Assembly: GCF_030272615.1 (NCBI RefSeq)
Contig: NC_081405.1
Span: 653,500,920-653,564,919 of the forward strand
Direction: 5' to 3'
Source of the DNA: Cryptomeria japonica
Lineage: Eukaryota; Streptophyta; Pinopsida; Cupressales; Cupressaceae
DNA: 64,000 nucleotides
Below the pieces are notes generated by a model that was given only the letters and a program-made list of their open reading frames with translations, ran no database searches and had not been told where the DNA came from. Position 1 is the first letter of the stretch. Each line of letters begins with the position of its first letter. The translations under genes were made by a program, and so were the position numbers. This document shows positions 1 to 11,173 of the stretch, in pieces.

Positions 1-429
1 TTTGGTTCCTTGGGGGCTTCCAGAAGTGCTTTGGCATAAGTTTCCACTATGTGGTCATCTATTTCATACCCCATCTCTATAACCCAGACTATCCTTGGGA
101 TGACTGCTTCCATTCAGATCTCATCCTTTTTGATCACAAAGCATATATCATCCTTGTATTTGTTGACAATTTCTTGTGATAGTCTAATTCTTATATTCAT
201 TCTGACCTTTAGTGCTTGAAAATACTCATTGATATTCTTTTCTCTGTTTTCACCCATGTTGTTGAATAAGTCAGACAATTGTTTTCCTACCGGTAGGTCA
301 AATCCAAATTCCTTGTTGCCTATATCGGGAGCCTATTTGGTTATGTGTAGCATTAAGCATACAAGTAAATTTCCAAATCTAAAGGTTCCTTTCTTATCCT
401 TCTTGATTTTTGCTAAGTTGTCAATTAAC

Positions 430-1110
430 TCATCCTTTAACCATTATTTTTACATTGTCCTTCACCATGTCATAAGCACTCTTTATGCATACACTAGAAA
501 CTGAGTTAAGCCTATTAGCATGAGTTGCTTTGTAACCTAGAATCATGCTAACAAATCTAACATTTGTATCGGTCACATCATTAACCCTCAATGATCTCTT
601 GTCGGATGTTGCACCAGTTAAGTTTGTTACCAAGTCATTGGAGACCTTCTTGGCTTTGTCGAGTCTGTTACCGATGGAAGGTAACCCTGTTACTGCTTTC
701 ACAGCTTCCTTTGTAATTTTATGCACTGAGTCAAGCCAAAAGAATGAACCATGTACCCTACTCAAAACTATCCTAACCACTTCCTTGGGAAATTTAGGAA
801 TGCAGAGGATTTCAGTGAATCCTAGGGTTTCAACAATTTTATGTTCAGGTTTCACATTCCCAGAGTTGTCACATATAACAGACTTATACATGTTTTTAAT
901 TTCTTCATCACCTAATTCCTCTATGTTGCAATGAATATACATTATAGGGTCTTCTGCATAAACAACACCTTTTGGAATTTTTGAAAAAGCACTTGTGTTG
1001 TCATCTTTCTTAGCTACCTCGGGAACTAGCTAAAACATGGGCCTAGGTCTTTTTATAACTTCGACTACTGTAGGGTTTGCTATGAATTCAGGTGCAGAGG
1101 AGGATGCCAT
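430..1110 (-). pseudogene. Second retroelement ORF downstream of gag, one in-frame stop
   Basis: Starting from the ATG at 1110 (protein start MASSSAPEFIANPTVVEV), the frame runs to 430 with one TAG at 1032-1030; removing that stop leaves about 226 codons. It follows the gag-like ORF by about 300 bp on the same strand. A central segment (KFPKEVVRIVLSRVHGSFFW) and the following LDSVHKITKEAVKAVTGLP resemble, from memory, N-terminal domains of uncharacterised plant transposon proteins; I cannot name a family. Further downstream (429-1) the coding appearance continues in changing frames, so it is broken there. Product function is unknown. Confidence 0.55.
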
Positions 1111-1416
1111 GATGATAAATACCTTTTTTTGCCTTTGGATGGATTGATTGCTAAAGTGCTTTGCCTCTTTGCTCGGAATGCCTTAGCTTGGAAATCTTCG
1201 CGCTCTCTGAAAGTTTGAATTCATGGTGAAATGAAATGGAGCCAAAAACCTTATTTTATAAAGTCTTTTCTGCTACCTACCACATTAATTGCTTGTCGGT
1301 AATGTATTAGCTCAACTTTATTTGCTAGTAATGAAAGATTTTCAACTTCTTTTCTCTAACCGAGGGAATAATAGCACATGTGTCATTTGATTGCCAAACC
1401 CTCAAGATAATTTTCT

Positions 1417-2565
1417 TCAATTTGATGAAAAACATCGTGCCGGAGGAGCATTGCTCTGTCCTGCCGGTGGAGCATCATATTGTCCTTCCGATGAAGTATT
1501 TGTTGGTTCTACCGGTGGAGGAGTAACCCCAATATTTAGATCACCTTTTCTAATCCATTGTTTTGAAAATTCTTGCTTAAGCTCTTCAACCTTTTCTTTA
1601 CCTTTCAAGCTAGTACTTCTGTTATCTACCGGTGTACCTTTACTTCTACAAAATTTAGCAATATGACCAATCTTGTTACATGCGTAACAAGTTACATTAT
1701 TTTTCTGAATAGCTTTCCCATAACCTATGCCGGTTTGTCTTCTGCATTTATTTGATAAATGACCAAATCTTCCACAAACACAACATCTTACATTCATTCT
1801 GCAATTTTCAGAGTTATGACCAATTTTTTTGCATTTGGTGCATTGACCGGTGGGAGGATTGATGTTTTGATAATTCCTATATCTACATTCATTCGCCCTA
1901 TCACCATATTTAAAGCATTTTCCATTGAATTTGTAAGTATTAGAGGGTCTTACCGGTTTGCTTTGATCCTGGGTATTTGCAGTACTAGAGCTTTCTCCAA
2001 CTTCAAATCCAATTCCAGAAGTGTCACCTTTGGGTTTTTGATTCTTTAATAAGGTACCAAGTTCTTCTGAGCTTTTTTTGAATTTTTCTTTGTGTTGATT
2101 TGCAGTTTCCAATTCCCTTTCCAAGATTTCTTTTTGTCTCATTAGTTCATTTGAGTCATTCTGAGTATGCGTCAGATCTGTCTTCAACATGTCATTTTCA
2201 TAGCTAAGTCTTGTGTTCTCATTTACTGCATCACTTAGTCTTTTGGTCAATTCTTCTTCATTCTTCTTTCTGTCCTCAATCTCTTTGCAAAATCTCATAG
2301 TCATATCCTGCATTTCATTTTTTGTTGTCATGATCTCTTGTTTCAATTTGCTTATCATATCATTTAGTGATTCCTTTTCATCATTCTCATTTTGCAATTT
2401 TTCACAAAGTTCTCTTCTCTTATTCCTTGTAACAGTAAGATTTTCTTGAAGTGCCTGAATAATATCCTGAGCTACTTTTAAATCATCTTCTAATTTGATA
2501 TTTTTTAACTTCTCTGCATCATAGTTAGTAAGAGTTCCTTCAAGTTGCTTCATCAGATTTTCCAT
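1417..2565 (-). CDS. Gag-like protein with long coiled coil and CCHC zinc knuckles
   Basis: Open frame of about 382 residues from the ATG at 2565; an upstream ATG at 2622 would add 19 residues but overlaps the primer-binding site, so I prefer the inner start. The first half is rich in Lys, Glu, Leu and Asn with heptad-like spacing, which suggests a long coiled coil. The C-terminal half holds three intact CX2CX4HX4C knuckles (CTKCKKIGHNSENC, CCVCGRFGHLSNKC, CYACNKIGHIAKFC) preceded by a fourth that is degenerate (CFKYGDRANEC, the second Cys is Tyr). The tail is Pro-rich. Zinc knuckles in retroelement Gag bind the element RNA during particle assembly. No protease motif follows in frame. The frame is free of stops, unlike most elements here, so this element is comparatively young. 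Confidence 0.75.
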   Translation of the reverse strand: MENLMKQLEGTLTNYDAEKLKNIKLEDDLKVAQDIIQALQENLTVTRNKRRELCEKLQNENDEKESLNDMISKLKQEIMTTKNEMQDMTMRFCKEIEDRKKNEEELTKRLSDAVNENTRLSYENDMLKTDLTHTQNDSNELMRQKEILERELETANQHKEKFKKSSEELGTLLKNQKPKGDTSGIGFEVGESSSTANTQDQSKPVRPSNTYKFNGKCFKYGDRANECRYRNYQNINPPTGQCTKCKKIGHNSENCRMNVRCCVCGRFGHLSNKCRRQTGIGYGKAIQKNNVTCYACNKIGHIAKFCRSKGTPVDNRSTSLKGKEKVEELKQEFSKQWIRKGDLNIGVTPPPVEPTNTSSEGQYDAPPAGQSNAPPARCFSSN

Positions 2566-2622
2566 CTTTACCGGTGTCAAGATCTTCCTCAAGTTGTTAG
2601 GCTTCTGAAAATAGAGGACCAA

Positions 2623-2634
2623 GCTCTAATACCA
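2623..2634 (-). promoter_or_regulatory. Primer-binding site (initiator Met-tRNA type)
   Basis: The minus strand reads TGGTATTAGAGC, one base from the usual plant site TGGTATCAGAGC that pairs with the 3' end of initiator methionine tRNA. Two bases separate it from the LTR. It fixes the orientation and the inner LTR edge. Confidence 0.85.
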
Positions 2635-2636
2635 AT

Positions 2637-3494
2637 TGTTAGGGTTCCCACAGATACTAAGAGGGGGTGTGAATCAGTATCTGATCGGTAATGAAATTTT
2701 CTTGAAACTGAATATGCAGAACATAAAGTAACAGTATATCGGTATGCAAGAATTAATGTAAATAATAGAATCAAAAACATCCACATGAAAAGAACACCAT
2801 AACACAAGATGTTTAATGAGGAAACCTGGTGTGAGAAAAACCTCGGTGGGATTTGTGACCCACAATATTCACTTACTGGCCAATAAGAGAATATTACTTA
2901 CAATAGGGGCTTGCACATGCAGGAAGGCCAACTGCCTAGAGCTCACTGCTCAATAAGAAGTCACACTGACTTACAATGAGGATTTACACAAATCCAATAT
3001 TCTGTATTGCTTTACAGTAGCATCTTCAATGCCAGATTCAGTACCGATTCTTGCTCTGTTCTTTACATATACCCTTGACCTATAATTCGCACATTAGGTC
3101 TGCCTTATAATTTTTTATGCTTCCTATCCATATCCTACAAATGCCTACAATGATCTCTTTTATATACAAGAGTCATTTTACAATTTGCCAAGTCGGCTTA
3201 CAATAATAAAAAAAATATTACATATCAAAAATCTTGTCGGCCTCAGTGTGAGTATACATGTTCTTTTCTGTGCCGGTGCCGGTGTAGATTGATCTTGCTG
3301 ATGCCGGTGCACTATCTTGTTTGAGTAATGCTTTACCAGTCTAATGTCTTGCTGGTGCCATAGGATTGCAAGGTTGCCTGAGTAATGCTTTGTTGGTATA
3401 ATGTCTTGCCAGTGCCATAGGATTGCAAGGTTGCCATCAATGAAAAAACCTTCAATCACACACAATGTCTCATTGGAGTGTCCATATGCCAACA
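2637..3494 (-). repeat. 5' LTR of the nested element
   Basis: 858 bp with TG...CA ends: TGTTAGGG at the left and TATGCCAACA at the right as read on plus. It carries the short block near 2663 resembling GAGGGGGTGTGAATCAGT and the block near 2830 resembling CCTCGGTGGGA, both of which recur in the other Copia-like LTRs of this window. A diverged fragment of the same LTR type lies at 49328-49740. The primer-binding site lies immediately inside the left edge. Confidence 0.8.
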
Positions 3495-5729
3495 TCATCA
3501 ACACTGACATTGATACTCTCACCAATTTTCTGAGTCCTATTGTTGTAGCACTTGAGAGCTTTACTCTTGGTGGAATATCCCAGAAATATTCCTTCATCAC
3601 ATTTAGCATCAAACTTGCTCAGATTCTCACCTCTCTTGATATAACACTTACAGTGGGAGTCTTCCTGGTCTAGTACTCATAAGGGGTTTTATCTTTACCT
3701 TTCTTGATGAGTACTCGATTCATAGTATAGACTGCAGTGCTCACCGCTTCTCTCCAAAAAGTGTGAGCAACCTTTCCTTGGATCAACATTGTTCTGGCCA
3801 CTTCAGCTATAGTCCTGTTATTCCTTTCTGCTATGCCATTCTGTTGTGGTGTCCTTGGGGCAGACAGCTACCTCTTGATACCATTCTCTTCATAGTACTT
3901 GTTGAATTCATCAGAAGTGAATTCACCTCCTTGATTAGTTCTTAGGCATTTTATCCTTTGACCACTTTCCTTCTCTACCAATCCTCTAAAGGCTTTGAAC
4001 TTTCCAAATGCCTCAGACTTGTCTTTCAAGAATGTGATCCACATCATTCTTGAGCAATCATTAGTAAGAATCATGAAATACCTATCTCCCTAAATACTTC
4101 TATTTTTTGTTGGACCACATAGATCGGTGTGCACAAGATCAAGTAAGTTCTCTATTGAAAAAGACTTACCTTTGAAAGTTGAGGAAGACATCTTCCCAAG
4201 TTGGTATTCTTTGCACAAAGAATTCTCCTATTTGTTTAGCAAAGGAAACCCTCTTATTGCCTTGATCTTACCTTTACAATATTATCAAAATTCATATGAC
4301 AAAGTCTCCTATGCCATATCTAGTTGTCATCAAACTTCACCATCAGACACTAACTAATCTTGGCATTCAACTGAAATAAGTTACCTCTGGTCTTCTTACT
4401 GAAGGTAATAAGTTCACCACTCTTTCCAATTATATTGCAGACTGCACCTTTGAACTCCAGAATGAGTCCTTTGTCATTTAGCTAAGCAACACTCAAAAGG
4501 TTATGCTTAAGACCTTCTACCTAGTAGACATCATCCGCATTTCTCTTTCCATTCAGTGAGATGGATCCTTTACCTTTCACCAAGCACGGTGCATCATTGC
4601 CGAATCAAACAACACCTCCATCATATTCTTCCAGAGATAGAAACTTTCTCGGGTCACCATTCATGTGGTGAGAACACCCACTATCAATAATCCACTCATT
4701 AGAGTTGTCAATGTGAGAGACAAGGGCTTTCTTGTCAGACACTTCTTCCTTTATAGCTACAAACACTATGTCCTCATTCTCTTCATCCTCAGATTCTTCA
4801 TTAGTAACACCTTCATCTACTGCAACAAGACAATTTCTTCTACTTCCTCCTTTATACTTTCTAAACCTCTCTGTTTTATCCTTATTGTCATTGTTAGGAT
4901 AGTTAACAGCTATATGTCCTATCTTATTGTAGGAAAAACATTTTAAAGGAAGCTTACCTCTATATTTTTTGGTGCCTTTTGGAAGTCTCTTGGCAAGAAG
5001 AGCTTCAAAATCCATCAGAATCTCTTCATCATCCATACCTTTGCATTGCATGGATTCATAACTGGTACTTACTTCTTTTCCTTTTCTGATTGGTGCAACA
5101 GATGCTCTAAAGGCCGACTCAGTCTTTTGAACACTACCATCATAGCTATTCAACTCATATGCAGTCAAATTTGCAATGATAGAGTCTAAGGATACCTTGG
5201 TTTTGTTGATAGACCTTAGCTCCTGAATAGAAGCAACTCTGATTGCATAGACCGGTAACAATGATCTCAAAACTTTACTGACAATGGTGGCATCATCAAT
5301 TGTTCCACCAGTGCTCTTGATATCTCTAACCATAGTCTTGATCCTTATGCCATATTGCTGAATGGTCTCTCCTTCAACCATCCTCATGTCTTCAAATTTT
5401 CCTCTAAGGCTCTCTTCCTTAGCTTTCTTGACATTCTCATCACCACCATAAATGGTTTCCAGAGTATCCCATACATCCTTAGGATTTTCCTTATCTTGTA
5501 CATCAATGAACTCAATATCGGACAGGATGCTAATAAGGGCTTCCATGGCTTGCCCATTTTCTTGAATCTCTCTTTTCTGATCATCGGTTAGGGTGCCAGT
5601 GGGGATTGCATAGGCATTCTCAACATATCTCTAGTGTTGAGCACCCAAACTCTTGATATAAACCTTCATTCTATCCTTCCATATTTTGAAGTTATCTTTA
5701 TGGAACTTAGGACCTTCCCTCTTCATCAT
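3495..5729 (-). pseudogene. Copia A gag-protease-integrase remnant
   Basis: Gag starts at the ATG at 5729 and has a TAG at codon 33 (5633-5631), then runs open to a TGA at 4607-4605. It contains the Copia gag region, a damaged zinc knuckle (CFSYNKIGHIAVNYPNN, two Cys lost) and the aspartic protease motif WIIDSGCSHHM. Downstream, integrase pieces appear in shifted frames, including ILTNDCSRMMWITFLKDKSE and LRTNQGGEFTSDEFNKYYEE (about 4074-3868). The reading ends where the nested element's LTR begins at 3494. The closest relative in the window is the Copia element at 13400-20938, which matches block by block. Non-functional. Confidence 0.85.
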
Positions 5730-5787
5730 TAAAGTTGGATCTTTTGCCTCAAGTGGTTAAGCTTATATCACCAAGAACCTGGAGTTT

Positions 5788-5798
5788 CTCTAATACCA
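5788..5798 (-). promoter_or_regulatory. Primer-binding site of Copia A
   Basis: The minus strand reads TGGTATTAGAG, the same variant as in Copia B, two bases inside the LTR edge at 5801. It marks the gag side of the LTR. Confidence 0.75.
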
Positions 5799-5800
5799 AT

Positions 5801-7189
5801 TGATTAATAATGATGAACAAAAAATACCCTAACTACTACTGAGAGGGGGGGGATGAATCAGTACTGACAAAAACTTCTCAACAACTTATCAAGTTAAAAC
5901 AATGCTAATCGATTGTCTTTATCACTAAACTTAACCATGGCAATACCGGTTAAACACAGTAAGACTTCAAACAGCTAAACCAGTAAAACTGAATACTTCA
6001 AATAGCATTCAACACTTGATAACTACTTCACCAATATACTCATGCATGTGTTGTATCAGTAATACCATAACCATTAACTTTGCATGCATATTCACCTAAA
6101 CAAAAACTGTTCAATCATCACATGAAAAATGTACAACTCATGACACACAAATTTTTCATGTGGAAACCCAAATGGGAAAACCCACGGTGGGGATGAATAC
6201 ACACAAGCTTGTTTTGAACTCTTTTGAAGATTGGTCTATTAGGAGCCTAGTCCAGTTAAAGACTTTACAATAAGGTTCTATTAGGAACCAATCCTGTTAA
6301 AGATCACCTAGTTAGGGGATGGCTATATACCCTGTTAAAGGTTACCTTGCTAGAGGATTTGAAGAACTCAATGATCTTGAGTCACCTAGTTAGAGGATTT
6401 ACAATAAGCCTGTTAAAGCTTCCCGGTAAAGGGATTTTCCTACTATTGACATGGTTAGAAGACAAAAGGTAAAACTCTGATCTGATGATAGTACTACATG
6501 CTAAGGTAGATCCTTTTCAGCTCCTCTACTCTACAATCACACTTTGCAATTTTCCACTCACTGGTCTGGCAAGTATCTCATCACTCAGATACAAACACAA
6601 CATTTGCCAACAACAAACAATAACAAACATCATTGACCTTATAGACAACAATTAGGTCGGTAGCATAAACCCTAAACCCTAAACATTTTAGGTTTACACT
6701 TACAAGCAGTCCAATCCTGACCGTTCAAACACTTTACATAGAATAAAACCATCTTAAATAGATCACAAGTCATTCTACATCGTCCATTCTTCACCATGCA
6801 TGGAAATTAGTAACCCATCATGCTTTCTTCACATACCGCTAAGAAGAATGTTCATTCCTGAGGTAGACATTTAATGCAATCGATCTTTACATGCAAGATC
6901 CTCAAGGAAATCCTTCATGTGCACAAAACTGACATGGCATCTCGATCTCATCCTTATCTCTTAGCTAACTCATAACAAAATGTCATCGGTCGCATCGCAC
7001 AAGCTAGATGGGCAAATTGAAAACCCTAGAGCTGAGACTACCAACCGGTAGTCACAGTTAGTGAAACCCTGACACCGGTTCTCCTACTTGAACATCAATA
7101 ACAACTTCTCCCAATCTTCATACCAGTTCACCTGTACTTATTGACATCAATGACAACATACATTATCATCATATCATCATATGCCAACA
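5801..7189 (-). repeat. Copia LTR shared between two internal regions
   Basis: 1389 bp with TGATTA...CCAACA ends. It is homologous to the Copia B LTRs: shared blocks include the G-run followed by ATGAATCAGTAC near 5845-5865, the CCCACGGTGGGGATGAATAC block near 6180, and the repeated GTTAAAG/GGGATTT motif run at 6240-6440. On its left is a primer-binding site with gag; on its right is a polypurine tract with RNase H. One LTR therefore serves as 5' LTR of one internal region and 3' LTR of another. Confidence 0.85.
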
Positions 7190-7190
7190 A

Positions 7191-7200
7191 TCTCCCCTTT
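7191..7200 (-). promoter_or_regulatory. Polypurine tract next to LTR
   Basis: The minus strand reads AAAGGGGAGA directly inside the LTR edge at 7189, followed by a block (GGCATTGATGGCAATAT on plus) also present at the 3' end of Copia B. This is the plus-strand primer site of LTR elements. Confidence 0.75.
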
Positions 7201-7499
7201 GGCATTGATGGCAATATTCAGTGTAGCATTGAAACTATAAACAACATAGACTAGTGCAACTATAACATATATCTTCATCATCAGATATCTTCTCCCCCTT
7301 TGACAACAATGCCAAAGTGGAGGCACAAGCTTCCAATCTCCACTATGTTGCTCCCCCTATGGAGTAGCATCCTTCAACACATCAATCCTAAAAGATTTGA
7401 TACTGTAGTACCTGACTGATGTGGAGCACATATTTTTTAATTTACTTCATGAAGGGGCAGAACCCCTAATTCACCTCTCAAATAGGTAAAAGTAGTCTT

Positions 7500-8100
7500 C
7501 TATAAGGGCTTAGTGAATATGTTTGCTAGTTGCTCTTTACTAGAAACATGTTCCAATAAAACCTCTTTGTTTTGAACCTTCTCTCTCAAGAAATGATACT
7601 TGAGCTCAATGTGCTTATTCCTAGCATGCAATACCGGATTCTTGGAAATATTGATTGCACTTGTGTTGTCACAAAATATACTTGCCGGTTCAGATAAAGG
7701 TACTTTGAAACCATCCAGTACATGTTTCATCCAGATTTCTTTAGTGTAGTTCATAAATGCTGCCACATACTCTGCTTCAGCTGTAGACTGAGAAATACAA
7801 CTTTGCTTCTTACTCATCCATGAGACTAGTCTTCCACCAAGAAAGAACGCTCCACCGGTTGTGCAGTTTCGGTCATCCACATTACCTACCCAATCTGCAT
7901 CGGTATATACTGAGATTAAAATCACCATTGTATGGATAACACAATCCATAATCAACTGTTCATTTCAGGTATCTAAGAATCCTCTTGACTGCTACCGAGT
8001 GGGATTCTCTTGGACTTTTCTGAAAACGGGCCACAATGCCCACTGCATGAGCAATATCCGATCTGCTCTGTACCACACAGTGTATCTTACTGATCATTGA
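7500..8100 (-). pseudogene. Copia RNase H / pol 3' end, truncated
   Basis: The minus frame from 7955 to 7500 encodes a Copia RNase H: YTDADWVGNVDDRNCTTGGA, then SCISQSTAEAEYVA, FCDNTSAINISKNPVLHAR and ending ELKYHFLREKVQNKE...FTKPL. Positions 7956-8097 continue homologous to pol but with frame damage. At about 8098-8102 the pol sequence stops and an LTR interior begins, with only a few shared bases (GAT) at the joint, so everything from RT to the outer LTR half was deleted. 7201-7499 is 3' non-coding sequence before the polypurine tract. Confidence 0.85.
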
Positions 8101-8547
8101 TAAGTCATTCTGCATCATCCATTCTTCACCACACATGGAAATCAGTAACCCATCACGCTTTCTTCACATACCGCTAAGAAGAATTTTCATTCTTGAGGTA
8201 GACATTTAATGCAATCGATCTTCATATGCAAAATCCTCAAGGAAACCCTTCACGTGCACAAAACTGATGTGGCATCTTGATATCATCCTTATCTCTTAGC
8301 TAACTCATCACAAAATGTCACCAGTTGCATCGCACAAGCTAGATTGCCAAACCGGAAACCCTAGAGCTGAGACTCCCAACCAGTAGTCACACTTAGTGAA
8401 ACCCTGACACCGGTTCACTTCATCCCTTCATAACGGTTCTCCTACTTGAACATCAATAATAACTTCTTCCAATCTTCATACCGGTTCACCTGTACTTATT
8501 GACATCAATGACAACATACATTATCATCATATCATCATATGCCAACA
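8098..8547 (-). repeat. Truncated Copia LTR (outer end only)
   Basis: About 450 bp closely matching 6765-7189 of the shared LTR, ending in the same ATGCCAACA. It is the outer end of the third LTR in the rearranged Copia array. The rest of this LTR, plus the gag to RT region, is missing at the joint with RNase H near 8098. No duplication can be checked because the opposite end lies outside the window. Confidence 0.8.
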
Positions 8548-8977
8548 TCTAAAAATTATCACTTTGCAACTACAAATTATTATTCCTCAAATTACTTTCA
8601 TATACATACATTAAAATAATCTACAACAAGTGTCACGTAGTGGCGAGTACTTGCATTTATAGTATTGTAATAAAAATATTTGTTATAATTCTTAATTATT
8701 ATAATTTTAAATTATTATTATTTTAAAGTTATATTATTTCAATTATATTTAATAATACTTATTATAACTCTCATTTCAATATAATAGTATTAATAATTAT
8801 AATATAATATAAACATTATATTGAAAAAATACATTTTTCTTAAGAATATAATCTTAATTTAATTATAAAATCTATATAATTATAATTACAAGAATAAAAT
8901 TAATCTCAAACTTAATTATTAATTATAATTTAAGATTATATATTATTTTAATTATATTTATGTAATATTAATTATAA
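8548..8977. other. AT-rich non-coding stretch
   Basis: Almost only A and T with many TTATAATT-like words and no open frame or known motif. It continues on the other side of the LINE at 10594-10676, so this stretch and that one were a single piece before the LINE inserted. Confidence 0.6.
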
Positions 8978-10593
8978 GGGGCCTTGTAGGGTTGATCTTA
9001 CATTGCAGCAAAGAAAGCATGTGATGTGGGAAAGACCTAGTGAGGGTTAGGTGAAAATAAATTTTGACAGAGAACCTAAAGGTAATCTTGGAGTGTTGGG
9101 GATGGGTGTTGTCACAATAAATGAATATGAAGTAATTTTAGCTACTGGAACACAAAGACTAAAGGATGGAACTAATAATGAGGTAGAAGCTCAAGTGACT
9201 CTTTTTGCTAGTAAATCAAGCTAATAGAATTGGTGTGTTGAAAATTTATCTTGAAGGAGATTCAAATATTATTGTGAATGCCTTGGCATCTGGAAAAGCT
9301 CAAAATTGGAAGACTAACAAATATATAATTTTAAATATTAGATCTTATTCAACAATTCCAAGATTTCAAATTCTCCTACATCCCAATGGAAAGTAATGAG
9401 CCAGCTAAAAGAGCTTCAAGTTTGGGATGTGGATTAAATAGCAGTGATAAGATTGAATTGTGGGAGAACTTCAAAGGGGTGTCATGTCCCATTGAAGTGG
9501 AGGAATGCATGGTGGCGGTATCGATTACAGAGAGTACATAGAGGTAGGATGTCTTTTTTACAACATGAAACTAGATAAACACACAATGAATAGGCCAAAA
9601 ACTCTACTATGGATTGGCTAGAGGTTGTGGAGATGACACGATAGGAGTGAGAAAATAGACAATACATTTTTTTTTCACCAAGATGTTTACTATTTTTCTC
9701 TAGTGAACGGGTTTATAAAGGGGAGATGCCTGACTTTGCTAAGTGGGTAAACTCAGATTCAAAGACTACTGCAAATTATGGAAGAAAGGAATTTGGGTAA
9801 GTCGAAAGAGATGGAAGTGAACTTTTCACTTTGAGTTGCAAGTCTTTAGGGTGCATTCAAGGGAGAGATATCAAAAGAACGAAAGAGACACCTTCAAAAT
9901 TGAAGATCCCAAATTTTTAGCTATGGTGGAAATGTTTCTTGGGGAGGAATATATGAAATCTTCTTTTAGATATCATACTAATGTGGACATGTAATCCATT
10001 TTCTTGGCATGGTAAGGATGGCCTCAATTGTTTCTTAGCAATGGCTTGACCTAGTGAAGGTTTGTAGAAAATGGAGATGAATGGGTTCATGTAGCTGAGT
10101 TTGATCTGCCATTAAGACCATTCCTAGTTTGAGGAGTGGATGATGCTTGAGAAGCAAGGAGGGTAGAGGCACAAGATGGTTGGACGCACATCAAAGAGTA
10201 CCAGAAGGATCAAGAGGCAAGTGTGCAAGATTAGGAAAGATGGATACAAAAAAGAAAAGAAAGAAGAAGCCATACTCTAGGAGAGAAGATTACAAGCTTA
10301 ACAAGAGTACGTATGAAGGGGTTCCTTCAAATCAGTAAAAAATATTTTACAATAGCTATAGATCTATTAGGCTTTATCATATGGCCATTTGTAATTATAT
10401 CTTGATGTATGAGGGTGTCAGTAGGATAGTTTGAAGGAGGAAATCTATTTTTTTGGTTTGTAGGTGGTTTGGAGAATAGATTGATAGGATGGATGAATGG
10501 GACATATGTTATGGACTTGATTGTTACCTTATTGCTATGTAATTTCTATTTTCAAATTAATATAAACTATAACTTTTACAAATAAAAAAAAAG
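8978..10593 (+). mobile_element. 5'-truncated LINE with 13-bp target-site duplication
   Basis: The segment is flanked by ATATTAATTATAA at 8965-8977 and again at 10594-10606, ends in a short A-rich tail (10581-10592), and carries an RNase H domain near its 5' end. This is the expected structure of a plant L1-type insertion truncated during target-primed reverse transcription. The flanks are AT-rich, so a chance match of this length is possible, but both copies abut the compositional edges exactly. 9400-10580 holds only broken frames. Confidence 0.8.
9051..9396 (+). pseudogene. LINE RNase H domain (RVT_3-like), frameshifted
   Basis: Translation from 9051 gives VKINFDREPKGNLGVLGMG, then about 20 residues on GTNNEVEAQ, which match the opening beta strands and conserved Glu of the plant LINE RNase H family. 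A frameshift near 9205 moves to the frame carrying ANRIGVLKIYLEGDSNIIVN, with the conserved Glu-Gly-Asp-Ser. This enzyme degrades RNA in RNA-DNA hybrids during retrotransposition. Upstream reverse transcriptase is absent through truncation. Stops at 9048-9050 and elsewhere confirm it is dead. Confidence 0.75.
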
Positions 10594-10681
10594 ATATTAA
10601 TTATAATTGATCTTAATAAAATAGCTATTAACAACTATAAAATTATATAATATAAATAATAAAGTGAAAATAGGTATTTTT

Positions 10682-11173
10682 TGTTTGAATTCGTGAAATA
10701 AAAATCCCACAAGCCCAATTATCTTCAGCAAGAATACCTGTCACACATAGAGAGAAAATTGGACAGCAAAGAGAATTGAAGACAATTAACAATAATTTAA
10801 TGTATTGCTTTGAAATTGCTTGATTACAATGAAGGATATGACATCTTCTAAAGAAGTCTAACTCTAAAGATAGAAACCCTAAATGGTGGAGTCTACAAGA
10901 TAGACTGAGAGTTAAAATAGAATGCATGAATTAGTCATGTATGCACAAATAGCATAATAGAATAATTGAATGCATGAAACTCTTGAAAATATAAACATAG
11001 TTTTCTTTTCCAAGTTTGCATTATGCATGGAGATAAATATTAATTAATTATTCATAATTAATTAATTAACTAACTAATAAATGGCAATGATTAATTACTA
11101 ACTAAGACATTGATTATTTATTGAATTAATGCAATTAAATGAATAATTAATATATAAATTATTTATTCCAACA
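10682..11173 (-). repeat. LTR 1 of the non-autonomous array (3' LTR)
   Basis: 492 bp, TGTTTGAATTC...TTATTCCAACA. The inner edge at 11173 is followed by CCCCCCTAAATGC, which on the minus strand is a G-rich polypurine tract. The outer edge abuts the TTTTT duplication. Confidence 0.85.

Larger units (their letters stand above)
1..3494 (-). mobile_element. Partial LTR retrotransposon nested in Copia A (5' half only)
   Basis: Reading on the minus strand, the element starts with an LTR at 3494-2637, then a primer-binding site, a gag-like ORF and a second broken ORF, and leaves the window at position 1. The LTR begins and ends TG...CA. It interrupts a Copia integrase: the flank from 3495 continues in the same order as the uninterrupted paralogue near 17030, where the local sequence resembles ATTCATCAAC, so the likely target duplication begins TCATC (3495-3499). 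The matching left end is outside the window. Positions 1-429 continue the second ORF region with frame breaks. No reverse transcriptase or integrase of this element is visible, so the superfamily is unassigned. Confidence 0.8.

Noticed and set aside
2213-2449. Plus-strand open frames across the gag-like ORF at 1417-2565
   Set aside because: Antisense shadows: the coiled-coil Lys/Glu codons give Phe/Ser/Leu-rich frames on the other strand.
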